In this document: piece by piece, positions 18,734-26,711 of the stretch
Position numbering within the stretch: the first letter of the stretch is position 1
Layout of the letters: every line of letters starts with the position of its first letter
NCBI RefSeq assembly: GCF_003202755.1
Contig: NZ_QGLK01000004.1
Location: forward strand, 310,001 to 374,000
DNA length: 64,000 nucleotides
Source: Bifidobacterium asteroides
GTDB lineage: Bacteria; Actinomycetota; Actinomycetes; Actinomycetales; Bifidobacteriaceae
Direction: 5' to 3'
Notes under the pieces: model-generated
The model's input: only the letters and a program-made list of their open reading frames with translations
Told to the model about the DNA's origin: nothing
The model's database searches: none
Made by a program: the position numbers and the translations under genes

Positions 18734-19786
18734 TTACAGGAGGGAGATAATATCCCTTGCAACCTGTTCTGTGGACCTTGACCTGCTTGCATTGGCAGCA
18801 ACGTCTTCTTCTACAGCCCTCTGTATGCGTTGAGCAGGCTGGTCATATCCGAAATGTTCCAAAAGCATGGCTCCAGACAGGATTGAAGCTGTCGGGTTGG
18901 CGATCCCCTTACCGGCGATATCAGGGGCTGAACCATGAATGGGCTCAAACATTGAAGGGTGTTCGTCAGTGACGTTGATGTTGGCTGAGGCTGAGTATCC
19001 AATGCCGCCGACCACAGCCCCAGCCTCATCAGTGAGCACGTCACCAAAGAGATTGTCGGTGACAATGACATCGAAGCGCGAGGGCTCAGTCACAAGAAAG
19101 ATTGTGCAGGCATCAGCATGCAGGTAGTCCCATGTCACATCTGGATAGTCCTGCGCTATCTTGTCCATAATATCCAGCCAGAGAGCGCCGGCGTGAGGCA
19201 GGACATTGGTCTTATTGACCATAGTCACATTGCGCTTACCCCCACGCTTGCGGGCTAGATCAAAGGCATAGCGTACCGCACGCTCGACACCGAAAGCCGT
19301 GTTGAGTGAGGTCTCGGTCGCAATGGCCTGGTCAGTCCCCCGACGGACGTATCCTCCCATTCCTGAGTAGAGGCCTTCAGTTCCTTCCCTGACCACGGCG
19401 AAATCGATCTGGCCAGGATTCTTTAGCGGCGAGCTCACCCCAGGATAGAGCTTGGTCGGTCTCAGATTGACGGCCTGGTCGAAGCTGAACCTGAGTTTGA
19501 GCAGGAGGCCGCGCTCCAGAATCCCTGAACGCACACGCGGGTCGCCCACAGCCCCCAGCAGGATGGCATCCTGCCGCCCGATGGATTTCAAATCCTCATC
19601 ATTGAGCAGGGTACCGTCGCGCAGGTAACGCTCAGCACCAAGGTCATAGTCCACGTATTGTAGCTTTACCTCATCGCCGACCGCCTTGTCCATAACTGCC
19701 TGGGTCTGCGGGGTAATTTCCCTGCCGATACCGTCTCCTGGAATAACAGCTATATTGATTGTCTTCTGTACATCTTTGTCTGCCAT
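18734..19786 (-). CDS. leuB: 3-Isopropylmalate dehydrogenase
   Basis: 350 residues, ATG 19786 with AGGT upstream. LeuB oxidises and decarboxylates 3-isopropylmalate with NAD+ in leucine synthesis. The order is right: IAVIPGDGIGREITPQ at the N terminus, LLGAVGDPRVRSGILERGLLL and LRFSFDQAVNLRP (substrate arginines), VREGTEGLYSGMGG, the lysine in TMVNKTNVLPHAG, DACTIFLVTEPSRFDVIVTDNLFGDVLTDEA with the metal-binding aspartates, and FEPIHGSAPDIAGKGIANPTA for NAD+. The compact length matches actinobacterial LeuB. It stands apart from other leucine genes and borders the decayed island, but it appears intact. Confidence 0.93.
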   Translation of the reverse strand: MADKDVQKTINIAVIPGDGIGREITPQTQAVMDKAVGDEVKLQYVDYDLGAERYLRDGTLLNDEDLKSIGRQDAILLGAVGDPRVRSGILERGLLLKLRFSFDQAVNLRPTKLYPGVSSPLKNPGQIDFAVVREGTEGLYSGMGGYVRRGTDQAIATETSLNTAFGVERAVRYAFDLARKRGGKRNVTMVNKTNVLPHAGALWLDIMDKIAQDYPDVTWDYLHADACTIFLVTEPSRFDVIVTDNLFGDVLTDEAGAVVGGIGYSASANINVTDEHPSMFEPIHGSAPDIAGKGIANPTASILSGAMLLEHFGYDQPAQRIQRAVEEDVAANASRSRSTEQVARDIISLL

Positions 19787-19957
19787 ATGCTTGACCTATC
19801 ATTATCATTTTTTGAGTGTACATAATCAATATTTACCGATGAACTATGACAATTCTGGGTAATTTTCCTAGATAATTCTACATTTTAGACTTTATGATCA
19901 TAATTTACTTCTGTCCCTCTATTAGGGCATGCGAGTGAAGAGGGAGCAATTCCACTG

Positions 19958-21226
19958 CTAGGTAGGTCCAATCTTGTCCGGAGTCAATCGAGTCTTTCCA
20001 GTCACATCTTCGGCCCCCTGTTCAATCTGCGGAATATAAGCCTTGGTAAAGAAGATGGCTCCTACATTGATGAGCGCAAAGCTAAAGCAGGTAAATGCTC
20101 CGCCAACCTCTTTGAGCAGGAGCAGGAAGAAAAAAGAAATGATACAGTTTGCCGCATTGACTGATACTTTGGCATATCCAACTCCCCTGCCCCGGATCTT
20201 TGCCGAAAATACTCAGTAAGAAGCTGCCAGGTCACCGGCGAAACGATGTCCTGAACGAAAGCGAGGTCTAGTATGTCTAGGACCATACGAAGCCAGAACA
20301 TCCTAGCAGAGGGGTGGTTAGGGTCTATAGAGAGAAAAGCGGGCCCGCAACAAGGCAAGGAGGATAGAGACCTCACCCAAGACACCCATCATTGCAGTCC
20401 AGAGGTTCATCTTATCCATAAAGCCAAGGCCGCCAAGGGCAGCGCCGATAGACAAATCACTCATGACCGGCACCATGGCAATAACCGAGTTATCCAGGCC
20501 GATACCCAATGTTGATGGCTTTCAAACCAGCCGCTGATTCATTTACCATGCCCCTGCTTTTGCCAACAAGATCCTACGCAGCCAAGAGTGGAGCAATTTT
20601 CCTTGGCCCCTCTGTCTCTTTCTTTTCCGCCGGTTGAAAGGAGGCGAGAGTCGCCTCTGCTCCAGACTTAGAACAAGTTTCCATCAGGAACTTGACTGCC
20701 TCGGTTTCCATAAACTGGCTAGCAAGGAAGCTCGGTGTTCCATGGACAAAAGATAACCGTTATGGACTGCGGACCGAGGAACCACAATCGCCCAAATCCA
20801 GGCCATGCCAGTCTTCTTGGACCAGGGAATTGCGGGAGACCACCCAGCCCTGCCGTCAGGATGGTGCAAGCTCTCCCAGATATCTGGGAACCACACAGAA
20901 AGTCGTCCCTACCGCAAATCCTGCGAGTTCCCGGAAGATGACAAAGGAAGGCGGCATGGATTGCCAGAGCATATATGATCACCCGGTAGAGGATCAGTCG
21001 CTTGCAACTCAGGTGATCTGCCAGGCTGCCACCACAGAAAGAACCAACTGCACACCCTAGGAGCATCATCGCAGTGATAATGCCCTTACGCCAGGCACCG
21101 AGCCGCTGCCTGGAGACAGCGAAATTCATCTTTGCGACTGCCTTGGACGGAAGGTTAGCGTATAACCAAGCCAGTCTCCCGCCAAAATTCCCACCGCAAC
21201 CATTATGCTGACATGACGTATACATT
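19958..21226 (-). pseudogene. Broken MFS sugar-porter gene (IolT-like)
   Basis: Pieces of one sugar-porter protein occur in order but in different frames on the minus strand. At 21225-20950 is a TM2-loop region, KGIITAMMLLGCAVGSF then GGSLADHLSCKRLILY, matching GGRLADRxGRRKxxLY. Around 20710-20560 is a central loop such as METEAVKFLMETC. Near 20500-20330 are helices with AAALGG-like stretches. Around 20240-20190 is AFVQDIVSPVTWQLLTEYF, matching AFxQGxxSPVTWLLLSEIFP. The tail FTKAYIPQIEQGAEDVTGKT ends at the stop 19958-19960. Frameshifts and stops separate the pieces. Family and order are seen; the inositol-transporter assignment is inferred from the neighbouring iolD remnant. Confidence 0.82.
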
Positions 21227-21439
21227 TACGAGCCAGGGCTTCGACATACAAGTCCTGGAAGGCTCTTGAGATGCTACATGCCTATTTGTGTTTCTCGCTA
21301 ACCATAAATTTGACTTACTTGTTGAATTATGGTCAATATGCTCATTACTCCAAATGAAATAGTAAAGTTCCACTGATCTAGACAACAGACCGACTGTTCA
21401 TCCAGGCAACACAAGCCCGACCTTCGGACTCTACTGTCT

Positions 21440-21449
21440 CCCCCCCCCC
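21440..21449. repeat. Run of ten C residues
   Basis: A homopolymer of 10 C (G on the minus strand) just beyond the stop of the IclR gene at 21470 and upstream of the sugar-porter remnant. Such runs slip during replication. It lies outside any intact gene, so any effect would be on expression of the broken downstream gene. Confidence 0.8.
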
Positions 21450-21469
21450 AAAAACCGGACATCAGGGCT

Positions 21470-22258
21470 TTATTCCGATAGGGAGTCCAAAGGCCTACCT
21501 GCTCCTAAGCGATTAACATAAACCTTGAGTTGCCCTGCCAGTTCTTCACAACGTGGCATCATCGCGTCTACAAAACCGCCAGTCGACAGAGCACCCACGA
21601 CCCTACCATTCGATTGTGAAAAAATGGGAACACCGATCGAGGCCACACCGATGGTGATGTCCTCATTGGAAATGGCAAATCCTCTCTTCTGAATCTGCTT
21701 AATATCCGCACACAGAGCGTCGGAAGTGACCAACGAGTTCTCGTTATATCCTTCAAAAGGTGCCTGCTGCAGATAGTCTTCCTGGATCTGCTCATCAGAA
21801 TAGGCCAGACAAACCCGGCCAGCAGCACCAGCAAAGAAGGGCAAAGTACCGCCCGGCCGTAGGATCAACGCGTCAAAGCTTTGCCCCTGTGCACATTCCA
21901 CACAGACGGTTTCGAAACCACTGATTACTGTCAGGAAGGAGGTCTGCCCAGTGAGAGTCGTCAGTTCAGCCAAGAGATCATAGGCCTTGGGCCATTCAGT
22001 CAGGGAACTGCGTGCCACATCGGAAAGATCGAGCCAGCTCAAACTCAGTGAATAGGTATCATCCTGGTTGGCCTTGACCAGACCGACTTGGACCAGGCCA
22101 TCCAGGATCCTGTAGGCGGATGAGCGGGGGATGCCAGAGACAACCGCCACTTCAGCAGGCCCGATACCGTTGTTGTCAGCCAGGATATCGATGATCTTTC
22201 CAGCCTTAAACAGGGCCCCGGTCGGCTCCTGATCGCTGGCCTTACTGCTCACTCTCAC
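21470..22258 (-). CDS. IclR-family transcriptional regulator (downstream copy)
   Basis: About 262 residues from GTG 22258; a TTG at 22285 is also in frame, but AGGGAAGG sits 7 bp before the GTG. The N-terminal winged helix-turn-helix covers about 15-75 (AGKIIDILADNNGIGPAEVAVVSGIPRSSAYRILDGL). The C-terminal effector domain has the usual IclR layout (FETVCVECAQGQSF, RPGGTLPFFAGAAGRVCLAY, KRGFAISNEDITIGVASIGVPIF). IclR proteins bind small carbon-source ligands and repress or activate neighbouring catabolic genes. It overlaps the upstream IclR gene by 17 bp, so both are made from one message. Likely targets are the adjoining transporter, aldehyde dehydrogenase and iolD genes. Confidence 0.88.
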   Translation of the reverse strand: MRVSSKASDQEPTGALFKAGKIIDILADNNGIGPAEVAVVSGIPRSSAYRILDGLVQVGLVKANQDDTYSLSLSWLDLSDVARSSLTEWPKAYDLLAELTTLTGQTSFLTVISGFETVCVECAQGQSFDALILRPGGTLPFFAGAAGRVCLAYSDEQIQEDYLQQAPFEGYNENSLVTSDALCADIKQIQKRGFAISNEDITIGVASIGVPIFSQSNGRVVGALSTGGFVDAMMPRCEELAGQLKVYVNRLGAGRPLDSLSE

Positions 22259-23075
22259 TATCGAGCCTTCCCTCCCTGGCGTCAAACGAATAGCCTAGTC
22301 CCTGCGATATCTGCCTAGCAGCTTGACGCAGACGGTTCACCTCACACAGATCGGCACCTGATTCAACCAGTGCCTTATTGGTCCTGGAGAGCCCGCTATA
22401 ACAGGCCGCCGCCCTGATATGACCAGAATGATCGAATATCGGGGCAGCTATGGTGAGCGCCCCAGGTACTGTCTGGTCAACATCATAGGCGTAACCCCGT
22501 TTGGTGACCTTTTCAGCCATCTGCACCGAGCGCTCCCGGAAGGTCGAAAGCAGTCCGCCCATGTCAGCGTTGTAGCGATAGTGCTCTATCAGACGTTCAA
22601 ACCGCGATTGATCAAGAAAGGCCAGGAGGACGTCGGAGGGGGCACCCAAGCTGATCGGCAGCGAATAGCCAATCTGGGGCGAGCGCAATCGACTCTGCCC
22701 CAGGAAGGTCATCTGCACACAGACCGAGCGCACATTGTAGCGGACGAAAAGACTCCAGCTGCCATTTGAGCCCTCCTGCCTCTTAAAGACATGTCTGGCA
22801 ATGCTTTGTACATCCAGCCTTGCCTCAATACGGCCACCAATGCGCACACAGGCGATGCCCAAGCGGTATTCGCCGCGATGTAGGCCATGATCCACCCAAC
22901 CTAAGGTCACGAGATTGGAGAGCAGGCGATAGGTGGAGCTTGCAGGCTCGTGCACATAAGCGCTGATCTCGCTGATCCTCGAAGGACCAAGCTGCTTCAG
23001 AGCGTCCAATACCGCTTTGGCCTTGGTCAGGGTGCCAACACTGTGCCCCGGGTCAGATCTGGTACCCCTCCTCAT
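22242..23075 (-). CDS. IclR-family transcriptional regulator (upstream copy)
   Basis: 277 residues, ATG 23075 with AAGGAGGG 5 bp upstream. The winged helix is at about 14-75 (TLTKAKAVLDALKQLGPSRISEISAYV, then PASSTYRLLSNLVTLGWVD). The effector domain follows to about 260 (SLPISLGAPSDVLLAFLD, KRGYAYDVDQTVPGALTIAAPIFD). It is only loosely similar to the downstream IclR copy, so this is not a recent duplication. It is the first gene of a two-regulator unit. Ligand unknown; the surrounding degraded inositol or polyol genes are the natural candidates for its regulon. Confidence 0.88.
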   Translation of the reverse strand: MRRGTRSDPGHSVGTLTKAKAVLDALKQLGPSRISEISAYVHEPASSTYRLLSNLVTLGWVDHGLHRGEYRLGIACVRIGGRIEARLDVQSIARHVFKRQEGSNGSWSLFVRYNVRSVCVQMTFLGQSRLRSPQIGYSLPISLGAPSDVLLAFLDQSRFERLIEHYRYNADMGGLLSTFRERSVQMAEKVTKRGYAYDVDQTVPGALTIAAPIFDHSGHIRAAACYSGLSRTNKALVESGADLCEVNRLRQAARQISQGLGYSFDAREGRLDSESEQ

Positions 23076-23269
23076 GGCACCCTCCTTCTAATGTTTGGCC
23101 ATCCATCTATGCCCAGTGCACATTATATGGTGTCGGCAGGTTATCCGGCATACAAGGAAGTCCACCATCAGGAGGCTTGAGGTGGACAGGACCTAGCGAA
23201 AACTTGTGCGGATCTGCCCCCTTCAATCTGTCTCCAACCGCTTAGGTTTGAAGACCACAAAACTGAGCA

Positions 23270-24730
23270 TCAGGGAACCAGAAGGGTATACTTCGTGGTC
23301 ATATACTCAAAGATGCCTTCGGCTCCGCCCTCTCTGCCAACACCTGATTGCTTGACTCCGCCGAAGGGAACCGTGGCATCGGAGAGCACGCCGGAATTGA
23401 TGGCCAGGACACCAGACTCACTACGGCGTTGCATGAGTTCACTGCGCTTTATCGAACTGGTGTAGGCATATGCTGCCAGTCCGTACGGCGTGTCGTTAGC
23501 GGCCTGGATGCCTTCTTCGTCGCTGTCAAAGCGGCTTACAGCCAGGACGGGTCCAAAGATTTCCTCAGTGTATACCCGAGATTGGCGGGGGACACGGTCC
23601 AGAAGCGTCGGTTGGAAGTATCGTTCACCGTGCTCATCCCTGTGACCACCGACGATCAGCTCCGCCCCCTCGCTGACTGCTTCATCAACTAAGTGCCCGA
23701 TACGATCTACAGCCTTGACGTCAATCAGGGGACCGATATCGGTTGCCTCATCCATGCCATCACCCACGACCAGAGCCTCAATACGCTCCTTCACCTTGGC
23801 CACAAACCGGTCGGCAACCCCCTTTTGGACCAATATCCTGTTAGCTGAAGTGCAAGCTTCTCCATAGTTGCGGAATTTGGCCAGCATGACGCCGTCAACG
23901 GCCGCATCGATATCCGCATCATCGAAAACCACAAAGGGGGCATTGCCACCCAACTCCATGGAAGTGCGCAGCACATTGTCGGCCGCCTGCTTCATCAGCT
24001 TGACACCCACAGGGGTGGAACCGGTAAAGCTCACCTTACGTAACCGATGGTCGGCAAAGAGGGCATCTGAAATGTGAGAGGAATGGGAGGTGGTGATGAC
24101 ATTGACCACGCCCTTAGGCACCCCTGCCTGCCGTAAAATCTCCACTAACGCCAGCGTGGTAAGAGGAGTCATCGCGGCAGGTTTGACCACCACGGTATCT
24201 CCTGCAGCCAAGGCTGGGCCAATCTTCCGGGTTCCCATCGCCAGCGGGAAGTTCCAGGGGGTAATCAAGTAACAGGGTCCCACCGGATCGTGTGTAACCA
24301 GACCCTTGCGGCCGTCCGGCAGGCGGAAAGTCCTGCCATACTCACGCATGGCCTCCTCTGAGAACCACTTGAGAAAGCCGCCGCCGTAGTCCACCTCTCC
24401 CAGCGCCTGCTTGAAGCTCTTGCCCATCTCACGTGTCATCAGCTCTGCAAAAATCTCCTTGTTATCCATCAGAGCCTCATAAGCTGTTTGCAGTATATCC
24501 CTCCGCTCCTGCGGCGTTGACTGGGCCCAGGACTCTTGGGCCCTGTCAGCACTGTCCAGGGCAGCCAGCGCCTCCTGCCCATCCCCGTCCGATGCCTGAT
24601 AGAGCGTAGAGCCATCGGCAGGGTTGTCCACTTCAAATACCCGGCCACTGTCGGCAGCCCTCCACTGTCCGTCGATAAACAAGCTCGTTCCCGACTGGGG
24701 AAGTAATGACTCGACCTTGTATTTCCACAT
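23270..24730 (-). CDS. gabD: Succinate-semialdehyde dehydrogenase-like aldehyde dehydrogenase
   Basis: 486 residues from ATG 24730. An NAD(P)+-dependent ALDH fold: LFIDGQWRAADSG at the N terminus, ITPWNFPLAMGTRKIGPALAAGDTVVVKPA in the cofactor region, VSFTGSTPVG, the general-base glutamate in MELGGNAPF, the catalytic cysteine in GEACTSANRI, EEIFGPVLAV, and a full C terminus (PFGGVKQSGVGREGG). The sequence fits the GabD/SSADH group, which oxidises succinate semialdehyde to succinate, better than methylmalonate-semialdehyde dehydrogenase IolA. It is intact while genes on both sides are broken. It is transcribed divergently from the iolD remnant, and the gene symbol is by family resemblance. Confidence 0.82.
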   Translation of the reverse strand: MWKYKVESLLPQSGTSLFIDGQWRAADSGRVFEVDNPADGSTLYQASDGDGQEALAALDSADRAQESWAQSTPQERRDILQTAYEALMDNKEIFAELMTREMGKSFKQALGEVDYGGGFLKWFSEEAMREYGRTFRLPDGRKGLVTHDPVGPCYLITPWNFPLAMGTRKIGPALAAGDTVVVKPAAMTPLTTLALVEILRQAGVPKGVVNVITTSHSSHISDALFADHRLRKVSFTGSTPVGVKLMKQAADNVLRTSMELGGNAPFVVFDDADIDAAVDGVMLAKFRNYGEACTSANRILVQKGVADRFVAKVKERIEALVVGDGMDEATDIGPLIDVKAVDRIGHLVDEAVSEGAELIVGGHRDEHGERYFQPTLLDRVPRQSRVYTEEIFGPVLAVSRFDSDEEGIQAANDTPYGLAAYAYTSSIKRSELMQRRSESGVLAINSGVLSDATVPFGGVKQSGVGREGGAEGIFEYMTTKYTLLVP

Positions 24731-24814
24731 ACTGTCTATTCCTCACTTTCAGCGCTTCTTTGCAGCAAATACATTCCTGTGTTTGGATAAACATTTCTAA
24801 CATACTAAATTTCA

Positions 24815-24825
24815 GACAATTTGTC
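24815..24825. promoter_or_regulatory. Palindrome in the gabD/iolD divergent intergenic region
   Basis: GACAATTTGTC is a perfect 11-bp palindrome, 85 bp upstream of the gabD ATG and about 160 bp before the first recognisable iolD codons, in an AT-rich promoter-like stretch. It is a plausible operator for one of the nearby IclR regulators. This is inference from symmetry and position. Confidence 0.35.
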
Positions 24826-24978
24826 CATTTAGTGATATCTTTCGCATTTGCAGTCAGTAGCAACTGCTCTGATAAGCATGACCTAGTCCGGTTCCTAGCA
24901 GGAGGGAGATAGGGAAATGGCGCCGATGGCAATGGGCCAGCAACTACTCAGGGTCGGTATACAAGAAAGCGGAGGATA

Positions 24979-26457
24979 CGCCAAAAGGGCGTGATACGAT
25001 TGGCAGCCAGGCAGATGGCGCGGATCTTAGAGGCCCAACAAGTCATCCACGGCAGACAGGCCAACAGCTTCTCTAAAGATACCCATGCGCATTATGGAAC
25101 ATGGCAATGTCTGCAGCCTTGGGTGGACGTTCTTAGAAGAGCAAAACAAATACGCTTCATACAAGCGCACAATGAACAAGTTTGAGCCACGTCGCCGTGC
25201 TCTAAACACGCCTTAAGAACCATAGAGGCCATGGCCGCGATAGCCGAATAGGTCCAGGATCCGCCAACCTGGTGACAGACACTGGCACGGCAAGGCTGAT
25301 CGTCCTCTGCCTTCCCTTCCTCTTGCAGCCCAGCTATATTGTCTCAACCCGTCGTGCCGGTTCAATCTTGCAACAGATTGAGGAATGAACGCTCCTATGA
25401 CATCTCCGGCAATGATGCCCTAAGCGTATCGGCCGCTATCGGAATAGGATTAACCGCCCTGAACAATGCCGTGGAAACACTGACAGTCCAAGCCAAAACA
25501 GGGCGGCAACGCTCGATGTTCAGGCCGAAGCCTCGACTCCCCGCCACTCTTTTAAGCAACGCACCTGGAAAATCAGCAGGCCCGGCCGGATGCGGATGCT
25601 GTGGCTACAGCCACAACCATATGAACTAGTAAACTTCCCTTCACTATCGCCAGCGGCGGCACGGTCTACTCTTCAGCCAGCCAGCAAGCAACCGAACGTC
25701 TTCACTGAACACATCGGCATCCCAGTGGCAGCCCTCAGTCAGCCAAGGGAGGCTATCAGTCTATGAGCGCCCACCGAATGTCGAGTCTTTCAGCTCCATC
25801 AGATTCACATAAGCCAATCAACCGGAGCCAGCCAACCGACCTGATAATCGGCACCGGAACCAAGTACACCGACTTTATCTCGGCCTCGAATACCGTCTTC
25901 CCAGAGCCCCCAGTATGGTTCGTCAATATCAACGTAGCCTTGTTTGATGTCAACAAGGTAGCGACAATCGCGATCGTCGGGAGTTGCAAGGATGCGATTC
26001 ATGAACTGAGCCATGCCCCGGCAGACTGGCAGGTACCTTATGACTACAGCAGGAAGACGGAAGTTGTTCGGCAGACTCAGCATATTCCCGAAGACGACAA
26101 GCTGGGTCAGAAAAAGGTGATCGGGATTGTCACCAGTTTCGCCGGGCCCTAGGATGCAATGGTCAATGCCGTTGGATCCCTATGCAGCGGCCCCAAGGAA
26201 TCCTGGCAGTCAGGATCACCTTTGATTATTCCGTCGAATATGAACATTGCTGCATGGACTGCGCATGGCAGCACCAAATCGGGAAATCTTCAACTTCAGA
26301 GGACACGCATTCTTCCTCATGCGCCACCAAGGTGTCCTCGCTGCCATACCGGAACAGGAAAAAACATCATCATTCTTGTCAACGACTACGGCTTGGTTCC
26401 ATTAACTTCCTCTTCCACCAGGGGGATCGCAGGGGTTTAAAACCCGCTTTTACATGA
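24979..26457 (+). pseudogene. iolD: Degraded iolD (trihydroxycyclohexanedione hydrolase, ThDP-dependent)
   Basis: Segments of IolD follow one another in order in changing frames. 24991-25185: MIRLAARQMARILEAQQV ... IRFIQAHNEQ. 25248-25370: IGPGSANLVT, then STRRAGSILQQIEE before a stop. 25425-25620: RYRNRINRPEQ, then TLDVQAEAS, KRTWKISRP-like. About 25700: HIGIPVAALSQ. 25763-26152: TDLIIGTGTKYTDFISASNT, VNINVALFDVNKVATIAIVG, VIGIVTSFAGP, then an in-frame TAG at 26150-26152. 26153-26457: MVNAVGSL, a frame change, YSVEYEHCCMD, then IIILVNDYGLGSIN-like. About 100 C-terminal codons seem to be missing. IolD opens the ring in myo-inositol breakdown. Multiple frameshifts and stops make this clearly non-functional. 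Confidence 0.85.
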
Positions 26458-26522
26458 AGAATGACCAGGGATTTGAGGACAAAGACCACTTCCTGCCCAT
26501 CCATTTTCGAAGATACTTGAGG

Positions 26523-26536
26523 GGGTATGCATACCC
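26523..26536. repeat. 14-bp perfect palindrome
   Basis: GGGTATGCATACCC reads the same on both strands. It lies between the end of the iolD remnant and the clpC terminator. There is no T run and no adjacent start codon, so its role, if any, is unclear. Confidence 0.5.
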
Positions 26537-26608
26537 ACCTACCGGCTTATCAAAGCTGAAGGGCTCAAGGCCCAGCCTATTACCATGGCGGAGACTCCGG
26601 AAATAGCA

Positions 26609-26665
26609 ATGATGGGGGTGGAGAACACCTCTTGTGTTCTCCACCCCCATCATCGTGTTTTAAAT
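26609..26665. terminator. Very strong bidirectional hairpin downstream of clpC
   Basis: Twenty-nucleotide arms at 26609-26628 and 26634-26653 are perfectly complementary around a 5-nt loop. On the plus side it is followed by cgtgttttaaat; on the minus side (clpC reading out) by a shorter tract, tgctattt. It should end clpC transcripts and insulate them from the decayed island to the left. Confidence 0.85.
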
Positions 26666-26711
26666 CCTTGGTTCCTCTGCCGAACACATCAAGAGAATGT
26701 CCATGGCCTGT

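Noticed and set aside
25805..26083. Minus-strand open frame of 92 residues
   Set aside because: I first read it as a possible gene. The opposite strand carries ordered IolD segments over the same bases, so this frame is incidental.
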